A DNA stretch of 64,000 nucleotides, taken from positions 1 to 64,000 of the forward strand of contig JAKPPB010000038.1 of the NCBI GenBank assembly GCA_029547605.1. The letters run 5' to 3'. A program made the position numbers and the translations under genes. The notes beneath the pieces are model-generated. The model was not told where the DNA came from and searched no databases. It saw nothing but the letters and a program-made list of their open reading frames with translations. Each line of letters starts with the position of its first letter. Position 1 is the first letter of the stretch. Shown here one piece after another: positions 18,005-27,303 of the stretch. The stretch comes from Methanobacteriota archaeon (GTDB lineage Archaea; Halobacteriota; Methanomicrobia; Methanomicrobiales; Methanospirillaceae).

Positions 18005-18874
18005 ATGTATGAAAAAGTCCTCGTCCCGTTTGACTTCTCCGCCGATTCCCGGCATGCGATAGCGCACCTCACACACATCCCGGGACTGTCCCGGGTAGTC
18101 CTCCTCCATGTCATCTACACCAAGTACCCTAAATCCGACACCGTAACAATGGATCCCTCGGCTGACTATGCCCGCCTGCGTCTTGAAGAGTATGCGAGGT
18201 CAATCGACTGGCAGGGAATATCGGTGCGCACCCGTATCGAGGCGATCTCCGGTGGTGATATCTCTGCAGTAGTCAACCGCGTCGCAACAGAAGAGAGCGC
18301 ATCGCTTGTCGTGATGGGAAAAAGGGGGATGGGTATCATCGAGACGCTCCTCATCGGCAGTGTCGCGTCCGAGGTACTCCGGTACGGCGATCGCGACCTC
18401 CTCCTTGTACATGCGCCGCGGTCCCAAAAATCGGATACCCAGGAACCCTTAGAAGTGCCCCCTCTCTTCTCACACCTGTTGGTCTGCACGGACTTCTCCG
18501 CACCAGACATTGTTGCGCTCTGCAAGGAGGAGCTCCCCTTTGCATCCCGTGTGACTCTCCTGCACGTGGTCAGTACGTACGACTCCGGGGAAGGAGGCCA
18601 CCTCAATTCAAGTGATGCCTGGACGAGACTCAAAGCACTCCGTGATGAATATTCAAGTCTCCGGATCCCTGTCCGGGCAACGGTCTGCGAGGGAGATCCG
18701 GCAGAAGAGATCATCAGGCATGCACGGGAGAATGATGTCTCCCTCATTGTCATGAAATCCGCAGGAAAGAGAGGCTTTATCAAAAATTTCCTGGGAAGCA
18801 CCACCATGAACGTAACGCGGAATGCAGATATCCCCGTGTTAGTACTGAAACGCATCGAACCCATGACGAGATGA
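18005..18874 (+). CDS. tandem universal stress protein (UspA x2)
   Basis: A 289-residue cytosolic protein made of two Usp domains. Domain 1 starts KVLVPFDFS and ends with the nucleotide-binding signature GKRGMGIIETLLIGSVASEVLR. Domain 2 starts HLLVCTDFS and ends SAGKRGFIKNFLGSTTMNV. Both keep the G-2x-G-9x-G(S/T) type of ATP-binding loop, though domain 2 is looser. It is followed by a phosphate transporter gene after 132 bases, which hints at a shared role in phosphate or energy stress, but co-transcription is not shown. Confidence 0.9.
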   Translation: MYEKVLVPFDFSADSRHAIAHLTHIPGLSRVVLLHVIYTKYPKSDTVTMDPSADYARLRLEEYARSIDWQGISVRTRIEAISGGDISAVVNRVATEESASLVVMGKRGMGIIETLLIGSVASEVLRYGDRDLLLVHAPRSQKSDTQEPLEVPPLFSHLLVCTDFSAPDIVALCKEELPFASRVTLLHVVSTYDSGEGGHLNSSDAWTRLKALRDEYSSLRIPVRATVCEGDPAEEIIRHARENDVSLIVMKSAGKRGFIKNFLGSTTMNVTRNADIPVLVLKRIEPMTR

Positions 18875-19006
18875 AGCAACATGGACTGGGTCTTGCAGCA
18901 TGCACAAGGCAGTTCTCTGTTGATACAAATTTTTTTACCTGGCAAAGCATGCGTCATGGAATCCATTCTGCTCCCCAGGTCGTGACCCTGTTGTGAGGCC
19001 GATCTG

Positions 19007-20602
19007 ATGATCTCCCTGGACCTCATCTTTGCCATAATCCCCGGCATTATCCTGTTCCTGTATGGAATCGAGCAGTTCTCACGAGAGTTCCAGGTTGCCG
19101 CAGGTGAACAGTTCCGCGCCCTGATCCAGAGGTTCACCAGCACCCCTCTCCGGGGAACGGTCGCCGGCGCGATCGTGACCGCGTTGGTCCAGTCGAGCAC
19201 TGCGACCACGGTTATCACGGTCGGGCTCGTCAATGCCGGGATCATCTCATTTGCTGCCTCCCTTGGGATCATCATCGGGTCAAATATCGGGACCACATTC
19301 ACCACCCAGCTGATCGCTCTCAACCTGACCGCCTTCGCCCCGGTCTTCATCCTCGCGGGATTTCTCATCGGGATAGTAGGGGGAAAATACAGGGTGTTCG
19401 GTCGTCCTGTCTTTTACTTTGGGCTGGTCTTCTTCAGCCTCTCCATGATATCAACCATCATGGAGCCCTACCGGTTCGACCCGCAACTGATCTCGCTCCT
19501 CTCATTCCTCGACAATGTCTTCCTCGAGATTGCATTCGGTTTTCTTGTGACCACCATCTTCCAGTCAAGTGCCGTCACTACGGGTCTCGTCATCGTCCTG
19601 ACGCAGAACGGGCTCGTCACACCCGACCTGGCGATCCCGATCCTTCTTGGGGCAAACCTTGGGACGCCCACCACCTCCCTCCTTGTCGCCTGGCGGATGA
19701 ACACCGCGGCAAAGAGGGCTGCCATGGCCCATTTCCTCTTCAACTTCCTGGGCGTCCTCATTTTTCTCCCGTTCCTCGGTCCGTTCACTGATCTTGTCAT
19801 AAACCTGGGAGGGTCCCCCGGCCAGCAGGTGGCAAACGCCCACCTTATCTTCAACATCAGCTGCGCAGGAATATTCCTTGTCGCAATCAGGCCTTTCTCC
19901 TATCTCGTGAAGAAGGCCGTGCCGGGCAGGGAAGACGATATTGTTTTCCTCCCCCGTTTTCTTAAAAAGCCGCTCCCTGATGACACAGACTCTGCCATCG
20001 AAATGATCGAGAAGGAGATAATTCACTTACTGGAGATAGGAGGTGAGATGCTCAGGGAGTGCAACAACCTCCTCGATACGCCAGATGCACCGTTCCAGCG
20101 GGTGCAACAACTCCGGGAGTATGCCCATTACCTCGACGACCAGATCGCTGATGCAATCCTTGAGATGTCCAGGCGGGACCTGGAGAGGGGCGATGCCGCC
20201 TACTATGCAGTGCTCCTCCGGATCTCGAGCCATGGAAGAGTGTTGGCAGATGAAGCGGGGGACTTTTCTGATATCCTGCTCCAGAGCCGGGAGCGCGGAC
20301 TGGAGTTTTCCCCGGATTCCATACTGATCCAGAAGGACCTCCTGGCATCATGCGAGAGGAATGTCGGGATCCTCCGTGACGCATTTCCCGATATGTCCGA
20401 CAGGGTCGATGCTGCAATGCGTTCTATCGATGAGACGCTCCGTGTTGAGATTACACGCCACTACCACCAGCATGTCATCCGAATATCCAGCGGGAAGAGC
20501 ACTGCCAGCAGCACGATCTCCCGTATGCTCTTTCATATTGAGGGGATGGCCGCGACCATCCGCGAGTTGAGGAAGTCGACACGCCTGCTTCGTATGGTCT
20601 GA
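19007..20602 (+). CDS. Na+/phosphate cotransporter family protein with C-terminal PhoU-like domain
   Basis: A 531-residue membrane protein. The two inverted Na/Pi cotransporter repeats are seen as VQSSTATT near residue 61 and FQSSAVTT near 185, each followed by a Gly-rich span (GIIIGSNIGTT, ILLGANLGTP). Residues about 330-525 are helical and PhoU-like, with heptads such as QQLREYAHYLDDQIADAIL. Proteins of this NptA/YjbB class move phosphate with sodium. Start ATG at 19007 is preceded by GAGGCCGATCTG. The tail ends just before a non-coding gap that holds the next gene's promoter. Confidence 0.88.
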   Translation: MISLDLIFAIIPGIILFLYGIEQFSREFQVAAGEQFRALIQRFTSTPLRGTVAGAIVTALVQSSTATTVITVGLVNAGIISFAASLGIIIGSNIGTTFTTQLIALNLTAFAPVFILAGFLIGIVGGKYRVFGRPVFYFGLVFFSLSMISTIMEPYRFDPQLISLLSFLDNVFLEIAFGFLVTTIFQSSAVTTGLVIVLTQNGLVTPDLAIPILLGANLGTPTTSLLVAWRMNTAAKRAAMAHFLFNFLGVLIFLPFLGPFTDLVINLGGSPGQQVANAHLIFNISCAGIFLVAIRPFSYLVKKAVPGREDDIVFLPRFLKKPLPDDTDSAIEMIEKEIIHLLEIGGEMLRECNNLLDTPDAPFQRVQQLREYAHYLDDQIADAILEMSRRDLERGDAAYYAVLLRISSHGRVLADEAGDFSDILLQSRERGLEFSPDSILIQKDLLASCERNVGILRDAFPDMSDRVDAAMRSIDETLRVEITRHYHQHVIRISSGKSTASSTISRMLFHIEGMAATIRELRKSTRLLRMV

Positions 20603-20739
20603 TAATCTCCAGTGTTGATGAGAGATATCCAGCCTCTTTTCTCCGATACTCATGGCAAAGGATTCCCTCCTCCATTCCATCTTCCCGAAATTTCTCCAGC
20701 GATTCCTTGGGAGAGAATCCTGCATTATTCCGATACACC

Positions 20740-20749
20740 TTTAATATAC
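20740..20749 (+). promoter_or_regulatory. TATA-like box before the DUF2150 gene
   Basis: A TTTAATATA sequence stands about 15-25 bases before the ATG at 20764 and is followed by an AGGAG ribosome-binding sequence nine bases from the ATG. The box is close to the start codon, so the exact initiation point is uncertain. Confidence 0.3.
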
Positions 20750-20763
20750 AGGAGAAAACCTGT

Positions 20764-21402
20764 ATGACAATGGCGAAAAAGAAGGAGAAGGCGGCAAGTT
20801 CCGAAGAGCCGCTTAAATTGTTCTATATCTTCTATAATCAGGAGCGGTGGGACAACTGGATCAATACTCTGAGAGAGGCGCATTTCGATGCAGGTTCGGA
20901 CAGCGAGGAGATGCCAGATGGCTATACAACCCTCTATAACTTCTCGATGGACATCACTCTCTCGGTCTTAAAAATAATCAGGCTCTTCCAGAACGGTCGT
21001 TATACGAAGGAGGAGGCGCTCGAAAAGCTCAACGCGGTCGAGGCCATCGTCATGGGTGAGTCCCCGAAAGATGACCTGGAGGAGTATATCGAGTCCCTGC
21101 AGCTCTCGCTCCTTGTTCTCTTTGCAGGATGCCGGAAATTCCTGGAAGGCGAGTACAAGACTGATATCAAGGCGCTCGTAAAGGATGGGAAGAAGTGCAT
21201 CGAATCCGACATGGAGAAGGCGCTTGACATCGCTGCCGATATCGCCGCAAACGTGATTAATGGGGCCTCCTGCTGCGCGAAATACGTAAAAGACGATATT
21301 GAGCAGCCTACGCTCTTTGACGAGTGGCTGATCGAGGTCGAGAGCATGTCAGAAGCAGTCTCTTCACTGAAAAACTTTGACGAAGAGGCCGGAGAGACGT
21401 GA
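20764..21402 (+). CDS. DUF2150 family protein
   Basis: A 212-residue soluble helical protein of the methanogen DUF2150 family: an FYNQERWDNWINTLREAHF block, LYNFSMDITLSVLKII, and a GRYTKEEALEKLNAVEAIV block. The start is ATG at 20764, nine bases after AGGAG; ATG 20770 is a near alternative. The stop overlaps the GTG of the next gene by four bases, so the two are coupled. No biochemical role is established for the family as far as I know. Confidence 0.75.
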   Translation: MTMAKKKEKAASSEEPLKLFYIFYNQERWDNWINTLREAHFDAGSDSEEMPDGYTTLYNFSMDITLSVLKIIRLFQNGRYTKEEALEKLNAVEAIVMGESPKDDLEEYIESLQLSLLVLFAGCRKFLEGEYKTDIKALVKDGKKCIESDMEKALDIAADIAANVINGASCCAKYVKDDIEQPTLFDEWLIEVESMSEAVSSLKNFDEEAGET

Positions 21403-21851
21403 TCGCCCAGAAAGCCCGGTTCCGTCACTCCCGGAAACTGGAACGCCTGGCAGGCTATCGGCTCCCCGACCAGGCATTCCATGGCGCCACCCTTGAAGCC
21501 ATCTCTTCCCGGCTCGATTTCGGCCGCCTTGACCACACGCTCCACCAGCAGATCCTCAACTTCATCCACTCCTTCCTGCGTTGCACCTGCCGTGACGCTC
21601 CCATGTGTGGCTGCCCGGAGAAGAAGTTCTCCCGGGAGATCCTGGAACTCCGTGAGAATGGACTCGACCACCGGCAGATCGCCCAGTACCTCCAGGAGGA
21701 GTATGGAATCGACCTCTATCCTGCAGACATCCTCTCTTTTCTTGAGGACTCGGTCCATGTCCTCGAAGCGATCCGGGACATCGCGAACCTCCAGGGAATG
21801 CACGATCTCTGCAAGAACGCAGACTCCCACATCGAGCTCCTGGAGAGGTGA
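21399..21851 (+). CDS. small Cys-containing protein coupled to DUF2150 (DUF5814-like)
   Basis: A 150-residue protein starting with GTG inside a GTGA overlap with the DUF2150 gene. A cysteine block CTCRDAPMCGCPEKKF near residues 62-77 is followed by a helical segment RQIAQYLQEEYGIDLYPADILSFLEDSV that reads like a small helix-turn-helix or helicase-accessory domain. It resembles the C-terminal domain of the archaeal DUF5814 group, but here it stands alone. The cysteines could bind zinc. Function unknown; partnership with DUF2150 is inferred from the coupling. Confidence 0.6.
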   Translation: MIAQKARFRHSRKLERLAGYRLPDQAFHGATLEAISSRLDFGRLDHTLHQQILNFIHSFLRCTCRDAPMCGCPEKKFSREILELRENGLDHRQIAQYLQEEYGIDLYPADILSFLEDSVHVLEAIRDIANLQGMHDLCKNADSHIELLER

Positions 21852-22051
21852 ACACGAGGTTCACCCTCTCATTATTTCTCGTCACTTTGATATTCGATGA
21901 CCCCGCTCATCTCTGAGATCATGCCTGGCCTGCAAAGCGAGGGACGCCCTGACAGAAGGAGGACTTCTCCCATCGAGAGGTCTTCTTCGCTCCTGAAGGG
22001 AGTTATCCCACTCAAATCCCGGGTTGATCCGATGGGTGCGGGGGCTTCCTG

Positions 22052-22432
22052 ATGCGAGGAATACTCACGGTGGCATGGCGACCTCGCACCAGTGTATCCA
22101 CACCCTGCGCGGTCTGCAGCGATTCAGGGCTCACGTTCCTCGAACTCCTCTCTTCTGTCATCCCTGTTCTGGAAAGGGATGGGATCGAGGGAGTAATCGG
22201 CAGTGAGCTACCCTGCCGGGACGCCTCCACGCATGACACAGGGTTCTTTCTCAACGACCACCCGCTCGAAGACCTTCTCCGCGAATGCGACCGGGCGCAG
22301 TTCATCTGCCATTCATCAAGGTGCCAGGCCTTTGTCCCTTCAGTGGAGATAGTGAGGGACGAGCGGGGAGACCGATGTATATGGGCCCCCGAAATGCTCT
22401 TTCGAAAAGCGATCCTCCTGTCGCTCGGATGA
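22052..22432 (+). CDS. DUF2703-like small thiol protein
   Basis: A 126-residue protein with CAVCSDSG near the N-terminus, a helix FLELLSSVIPVLERDGIEGV, a central FFLNDHPLEDLL segment and a second cysteine pair CHSSRC, ending PEMLFRKAILL. This order (CxxC, long helix, NG-like turn with PLE, second Cys pair, Pro-Glu-x-x helix) matches the DUF2703 pattern. The family is thioredoxin-like in outline and probably binds metal or forms disulfides. The match is by pattern only. The 200 bases before it hold no clear signal. Confidence 0.5.
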   Translation: MRGILTVAWRPRTSVSTPCAVCSDSGLTFLELLSSVIPVLERDGIEGVIGSELPCRDASTHDTGFFLNDHPLEDLLRECDRAQFICHSSRCQAFVPSVEIVRDERGDRCIWAPEMLFRKAILLSLG

Positions 22433-22551
22433 GAGCCACACTTATCCGTGAGAAGAGAGGGTTGGCAAAGTATTGCGCCCCTGATGAAAATCGCAAGAAT
22501 GGGGAGTAATGGGATTACCACCAGGTGAAGAGTGGGTGCATATTATTGCAC

Positions 22552-23511
22552 TCATTCAACAGTCTTATCCTTCTCTTCCGGTTTTTTTACATCACGCTCG
22601 CGTCCCTTTTCCTTCTGGCCTCTTACCACGGCCTGGTCCTGGAGCTGCCGAGAGAGAGAGATGATGCCCGACGTGTCCCCGAGAGTCATGGTGTCAAGGA
22701 CAGATGCCGGCACGATGACAAGGGTAGCCTTCTCCTTGAGGCCTTCGTAGAGCATGTTCATCGCCCGGAGGTGGAGAGCGGTCGGGTTGTCCTGGTAGGT
22801 CCTGGCCGCCTCTTCGAATTTTTCCGCGACCTGCCTCTCGGAATCCCCGAGGATGACCCTGGCCTGGCGTTCGCGTTCAGCCTGCGCCTGCATCGACATT
22901 GCGTCCTGGAGTTCCGCAGGGATGAGCACGTCCCGTATCTCCACCGATGAGACATGGATACCCCAGTGCTCGGCACGGCCCTCGATGATCCTCTGGAGCT
23001 CGAGGTCCAGTTTCTCCCTCCCTTCCAGCATCTCGGCGAGGTTTGACCTCCCGATCACCTCACGAAGCGCAGTCTGGGCAGCCCAGCTCACCGCTGTCCG
23101 GTAATCCTCGACCTCGAGTGCAGCCCGCTGCGGGTCGACCACTTTCCAGAAGAGTACTGCCTCGACATCCACGGGAACGGTGTCCTTCGTGAGTGTCTTT
23201 TCCGCCGTAAAGGACGTAGTAATAATACGGGTGTCTATCCAGTATGCGACAGTTTCAGCAAGAGGGGTGATGATAAATACCCCGGGGCCATAAAGCCCCT
23301 TGTATTTGCCGAGCCTGAGCACAACCGCTTTTTCCCACTGGTTGGCCAGCTGCACTGCGGCGGCAAGGGAAACGGCAACCACCAGTGCCGCAAGCGCTAT
23401 CCCAAGGAATATTGACTGACCCGTGAAGGAATACAGCGAGTATGCGACCCAGAGTCCCAGCAGAAAGAGGATGAGAAAGACTGCAGCCTGTACAGGGTTT
23501 GGCTGTTTCAT
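22552..23511 (-). CDS. SPFH/Band 7 (stomatin/prohibitin-like) membrane protein
   Basis: An approximately 319-residue protein. Two N-terminal hydrophobic segments (about residues 8-60) anchor it, then the Band 7 domain starts at QLANQWEKAVVLRLGKYKGLYGPGVFII and runs through RAALEVEDYRTAV and REVIGRSNLAEML to IHVSSVEIRDVLIP. A charged helical coiled-coil region (MQAQAERERQARVILGDSERQVAEKFEEA) and a Lys/Glu-rich tail follow. ATG at 23511 (MKQPNP) is preferred over the upstream in-frame ATG. Such proteins scaffold membrane microdomains, often with an NfeD protease; no NfeD gene is next to it. Confidence 0.88.
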   Translation of the reverse strand: MKQPNPVQAAVFLILFLLGLWVAYSLYSFTGQSIFLGIALAALVVAVSLAAAVQLANQWEKAVVLRLGKYKGLYGPGVFIITPLAETVAYWIDTRIITTSFTAEKTLTKDTVPVDVEAVLFWKVVDPQRAALEVEDYRTAVSWAAQTALREVIGRSNLAEMLEGREKLDLELQRIIEGRAEHWGIHVSSVEIRDVLIPAELQDAMSMQAQAERERQARVILGDSERQVAEKFEEAARTYQDNPTALHLRAMNMLYEGLKEKATLVIVPASVLDTMTLGDTSGIISLSRQLQDQAVVRGQKEKGRERDVKKPEEKDKTVE

Positions 23512-23597
23512 AGTTCTGCACTGTTCCATTCTCATCCCATAATGGTATGGGTCGTGGAACCGTCCCGGTTTGAGGGAAGATGTGAAGCGTTTGAGGA

Positions 23598-24419
23598 TCA
23601 GTCCTGCGATATTCCCCGTCGCCGTTTGACCATGTCAAAGGCGTACCTCGCAATCCCCGGTGCGACGTGTCCACACTTCCGGACAGTGCGCACTTCGAGT
23701 CCTGCCCCCTCGTATTCACTCTGGACAGCCGGGACCTGTGAAGCCCTCTTGAAAGTATAGAAATTGATGGCGCCTCCTTCCCTTATCATCGGGAGAACGG
23801 AGAAGAGTGCCTCATCATGCCCGTACGGCGCCGGGATGATCGCGCGATCATACTGGGCTGAAATTTCAGAGAGGACTTTCCTGACATCGCCTTCGTGGAT
23901 AATAACCCTGGCGTCCACCTTGTTGAGAGATACATTCTGTCTAAGAAACCGGCAGGCAAGAGGGTTCTTCTCGACTGCTGTCACCATCGCGCCTCGGCTG
24001 GCCGGGGGAATAGCGAAAGGACCCACTCCCGCGTATGGGACCAGCACCTCTTCTCCCGGAGTCACCTGCATCCAGACCCTCTGCCGTTCAGATGCCAACC
24101 TCGCAGAGAAGAACGTATTCTTCACATCAAGCCTGTAGCAGAACCCGAATTCCCTGTAGACAGTGATCGTGCAGTCAATACCCGCAATCACCTCAAGGTC
24201 TGCGACACGATAGTCTCCCCTGGGGATCTGTTCCCGCGATACGACTGTGCGAACATTGCGGTGGCGGGAGAGGATCGCCCCTGCTACGATGTGCCTGAAT
24301 TCATGCAGTTCCGGGGGCAGCAGGATGACTGCAACATCGCCGATGACCTGGAACCCCCTTGGAATCCTTTCGGCAACCTCGTCAGGAAGCAACGCTCTGA
24401 GATCGTCCTTCAACGCCAT
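23598..24419 (-). CDS. Trm5/Tyw2-family tRNA methyltransferase-like protein
   Basis: A 273-residue class I SAM methyltransferase with an N-terminal D2-like domain (VIGDVAVILLPPELHEFRH) and FSARLASERQRV before the SAM loop VPYAGVGPFAI. These match Trm5, which makes m1G37 in tRNA. The motif that in Trm5 reads NLP is here IIPAPYGHDEAL, and the DMFAGVGP loop reads VPYAGVGP, so it may be a separate subgroup, possibly working in wyosine formation or on another base. ATG at 24419 (MALKDD) is taken as start; the frame is open further upstream. Cytosolic. Confidence 0.75.
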   Translation of the reverse strand: MALKDDLRALLPDEVAERIPRGFQVIGDVAVILLPPELHEFRHIVAGAILSRHRNVRTVVSREQIPRGDYRVADLEVIAGIDCTITVYREFGFCYRLDVKNTFFSARLASERQRVWMQVTPGEEVLVPYAGVGPFAIPPASRGAMVTAVEKNPLACRFLRQNVSLNKVDARVIIHEGDVRKVLSEISAQYDRAIIPAPYGHDEALFSVLPMIREGGAINFYTFKRASQVPAVQSEYEGAGLEVRTVRKCGHVAPGIARYAFDMVKRRRGISQD

Positions 24420-24519
24420 TGTGGGATACCAGGAGATTGTCGCAGGGATGAAAAAAGGTTCAGGAAAAAAAGGACACCGGGGCCGTAGTAAGCCCACCTC
24501 TCACCCGATTTTTGTCTTC

Positions 24520-24640
24520 CCGTTGTTTTATGCGGGGAACCGAACAGGTGTCATTCTCTCGTACGCCGATTCAGTCATTGAACCGGCACAGGAACACTCA
24601 ATCGGGGGTAGCGGCGTGGCATCCCATGCGGGCGAGTGCG
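24520..24640 (-). repeat. degraded copy (E) of the 187-bp dispersed element
   Basis: Bases 24520-24640 align with the distal half of the element found at 33.9, 56.7 and 61.6 kb: GCGGGGAACCGAACAGGTGT, GATTCAGTCATTGAACCG and CGGGGGTAGCGGCGTGGCATC are recognisably related. The hairpin half is gone or too diverged to see. Orientation is that of the 33.9-kb copy. Confidence 0.45.
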
Positions 24641-24713
24641 GGCAAAGAGCTCCTCCAAAATTTACATGGTTCGTCAATCCTGCCTGTAACACCTCGCACA
24701 CAGTCAATTGTCT

Positions 24714-25262
24714 TTAGGAACTGGTAAGGTCCGGTGTCGGGCTTGAAGGGAGAGGCCCAGTCTCTATGACCTGTCCGTTGTGTGTTATCGTGACTGATGC
24801 CGGGTCGGGTCCCCGGATATGCACTCTGAATTGGTACGTGCTTGAGGTAAATTTTACCCAGGTATCGGAGACATTGCGACGAACAGTGTAGAGTCCATGT
24901 GCGGCCACGCTCTTTCCGCCGGAAGCGCCATCCCTCTCAAAACAGAGATAGAAAGAACCAATTGTAACCTCGTCCTCGCCGAGAGTGGTCCTTTCCAGGA
25001 TGTGAATGTCCACATCACGCACGGCGATGTTGAACAGTGCAAGGAACTGCCTGAAGAAACCCGACTGGCACCCGCAATCGGTACATGAGATGACCTGTTG
25101 TGCAAGGAGAAACTGGAGCAGGATCTCCCCCATCCGGGAATCACACCGTCCATTCACCGGTGTATCCCCCCAATCCCGGATTTCCATGTCCTGTGTGAAG
25201 GGGAGGCTGAAGTCATGAGCATACTCCCCACAGAAGTTGGTAGTGTCTGGTTCTTTCTGCAT
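24714..25262 (-). CDS. hypothetical protein with beta-rich C-terminal region
   Basis: A 182-residue ORF. Cysteines occur in SCTDCGCQSGF. The C-terminal half (TWVKFTSSTYQFRVHI, VTITHNGQVIETGPL) has alternating hydrophobic residues as in extracellular beta domains. No signal peptide is visible at the ATG at 25262, so the real start may lie elsewhere or the N-terminus may be lost. A TAAATATG box on this strand lies near 25330, about 60 bases before the ATG. I do not recognise a family. Confidence 0.45.
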   Translation of the reverse strand: MQKEPDTTNFCGEYAHDFSLPFTQDMEIRDWGDTPVNGRCDSRMGEILLQFLLAQQVISCTDCGCQSGFFRQFLALFNIAVRDVDIHILERTTLGEDEVTIGSFYLCFERDGASGGKSVAAHGLYTVRRNVSDTWVKFTSSTYQFRVHIRGPDPASVTITHNGQVIETGPLPSSPTPDLTSS

Positions 25263-25414
25263 GATCTGAGAAGCATACTCTCTCCAGAGAACCCTGGCTC
25301 CATCGAGTATGTTCGGTGCAGAAACCCATATTTATCACGGGGTTTCACATTCATCGCTGCGATGAATATTCATCATCACAATGAATGTGAATCTCATGAG
25401 CGATTCTTAATCTC

Positions 25415-26338
25415 ATGGAATATGCAGGATCATACCTCCATGAGGTTCCGGGGCAGCATGAAAGGCGCTGCTGGCTTGAATTTCTCGAAAAAACCTGGGA
25501 ATTCTTCCTTTACAGCTCAATCTACCTTGGTGCAGCTGCAGTAGGAATGGCATATATTTCCTGCCTTATCCAGGGAGCCGGTTTCTCTCTTCCGGTCGCC
25601 ACGACACTTGGCCTCGTCGTCTTTTCGGTGTATAACCTGAACCGGAAGACAGATGAAGCAGAGGACGCACTCAACCATGCCAGTCGTCACAGGATCACGA
25701 GCACATTCTCCCGCCCGCTCCTTGGAATGGCAGTTGCCGCGTATGCGGTCGCTCTCTCCATCGCCGCACACTCCGGACCCTCAGCCATTGCCGTCACGGT
25801 TCTGCCCCTCGCCGCAGGGTTAGTCTACAGCCTTCCGTTTCTCCCCAAGGTATCCGGATACCGTCGCCTGAAAGAGATCCCGGTGTGCAAGAACCTTGTG
25901 GTCTCATTTGCCTGGGGGTTCTCTTTCTCCCTTCTGCCGGTGATGATGCTCGGGATCGAACCTGGACCTGCGTCAATTCTCGTATTCACATTCATCTTCT
26001 GCTGGACATTCATTGCATCCGTCATTCCAGATGTCAGGGACAGGGCAGGCGATGCCGCAACTGGCGTGCTGACGATCCCTGTCCTCTGTGGAGTGAAGGG
26101 TACCCGGATACTCCTCTCCGCGTTCAACTTCCTGTCGGCGATCATCATCGGAATTCTTGGGGCAGGTCTCCTTTCTTGGGGCTCTGCGGCGGTGATCGCG
26201 CTCTCACTCCTCTATTCGCAGGGCTGCATCCTCGCCATCGGGCTGACTCAGCATGACGGGTTCATATGCGATGTGGTTTCAGACGGGCAGTTCCTTGTGA
26301 TCGCACTCGCAGGGTTCATTTTTACGTGGGGGATGTAA
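25415..26338 (+). CDS. UbiA-family prenyltransferase
   Basis: A 307-residue membrane protein with eight or nine hydrophobic segments. The two Asp-rich prenyl-diphosphate sites are present: NRKTDEAED near residue 75 (NxxxDxxxD) and DVRDRAGDAATG near 206, the second preceded by the conserved LKEIPVCKNL. UbiA enzymes attach isoprenoid chains to lipids or quinone-like acceptors; in archaea they include DGGGP synthase, but this one belongs to a more distant group. Substrate cannot be named. It is divergent from the 24.7-kb gene. Confidence 0.82.
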   Translation: MEYAGSYLHEVPGQHERRCWLEFLEKTWEFFLYSSIYLGAAAVGMAYISCLIQGAGFSLPVATTLGLVVFSVYNLNRKTDEAEDALNHASRHRITSTFSRPLLGMAVAAYAVALSIAAHSGPSAIAVTVLPLAAGLVYSLPFLPKVSGYRRLKEIPVCKNLVVSFAWGFSFSLLPVMMLGIEPGPASILVFTFIFCWTFIASVIPDVRDRAGDAATGVLTIPVLCGVKGTRILLSAFNFLSAIIIGILGAGLLSWGSAAVIALSLLYSQGCILAIGLTQHDGFICDVVSDGQFLVIALAGFIFTWGM

Positions 26339-26438
26339 CACATGGAAATTTCACGGATTTACTGAACCTGTGTAGTGCAGTTTTCTCCCGATACCAATCG
26401 AATAACATATTTTCCGGTCTGTGGTATGTATATCATAT

Positions 26439-27263
26439 ATGGATATCCTGGAGATCTACCATCAGCATTCCAGGCTGATCCACTCTATCTACAACTCGCG
26501 CCTCAAGATACAGGTGCTGCTGACCCTGCTCCAGGGGAAAGCCTCACTCTCGAAACTCCGGAGCATCACCGGGAGCACGTCCCAGGCCATTATCCCCAAG
26601 ATCCGAAACCTCGAGGCGCTTGCGCTCGTCGAGGCGGAAGGGTACGAATACCGCCTGAGCACTCTCGGGCGCGTGGTTGCCAACGAGGTGAAGACCTACG
26701 TGACCCTCATGGGGGGGATCGCCTCTCATCAGCAGTTCTGGGTCACCCATGACCTGTCGGGACTTCCTCCCAGGTTCCTTGCCCGGATCGGTGATCTGCA
26801 GGTATCGCATATCCAGACCGATACGACGGTGGACATGTTCTCGGTCTACACCCATTACCTTGCCATCATCAGGGAGGCCCGCTATATCCATGGAATTTCG
26901 TCGGTCGCAAGCCCAGGTCTTGCACAGTTCCTTGCAGAGAAGGTCAACGAGGGGGTGCCGGTGGAGCTCGTTGTCAACGAGGAGGTGATCGACATCCTGA
27001 AGCAGGATCCCTATGCGAGTCATATGAAAGCCCTTGCATCATCACAGAACTTCCATGTCTGGGTGACAGGGGAGAGCCTGAGGGTAGGGCTTACCGTAAC
27101 CGACAGGAACCTCTCGCTCGGACTATTCAAGAGGGAGAGCAATCTCTATGACAGCTCGTCTGACCTCTTCAGCGACGATCCTACGGCAGTAGGATGGGGC
27201 GAAGACCTCTTCCAGTATTACCGCAAACGAAGCGAGGAACTACTCATCTCGAACCTTTTCTGA
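26439..27263 (+). CDS. winged-helix transcriptional regulator with DUF1724 (FilR1-type) domain
   Basis: A 274-residue regulator typical of methanogens. An N-terminal winged helix (KIQVLLTLLQGKASLSKLRSITG, IIPKIRNLEALALVEAEG) is followed by the DUF1724 sensor region with ARYIHGISSVASPG, VELVVNEEVIDIL and LRVGLTVTDRNLSLGLF. ATG at 26439 (MDILEIYH) is chosen because the HTH begins there; an in-frame upstream ATG exists at 26421. Ligand unknown. It could control the neighbouring ubiA or lysE gene, but no operator is evident. Confidence 0.85.
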   Translation: MDILEIYHQHSRLIHSIYNSRLKIQVLLTLLQGKASLSKLRSITGSTSQAIIPKIRNLEALALVEAEGYEYRLSTLGRVVANEVKTYVTLMGGIASHQQFWVTHDLSGLPPRFLARIGDLQVSHIQTDTTVDMFSVYTHYLAIIREARYIHGISSVASPGLAQFLAEKVNEGVPVELVVNEEVIDILKQDPYASHMKALASSQNFHVWVTGESLRVGLTVTDRNLSLGLFKRESNLYDSSSDLFSDDPTAVGWGEDLFQYYRKRSEELLISNLF

Positions 27264-27303
27264 GACCTGCCAGCAATTGGTGTTGGGGCCGGCGCAATCC
27301 TGC

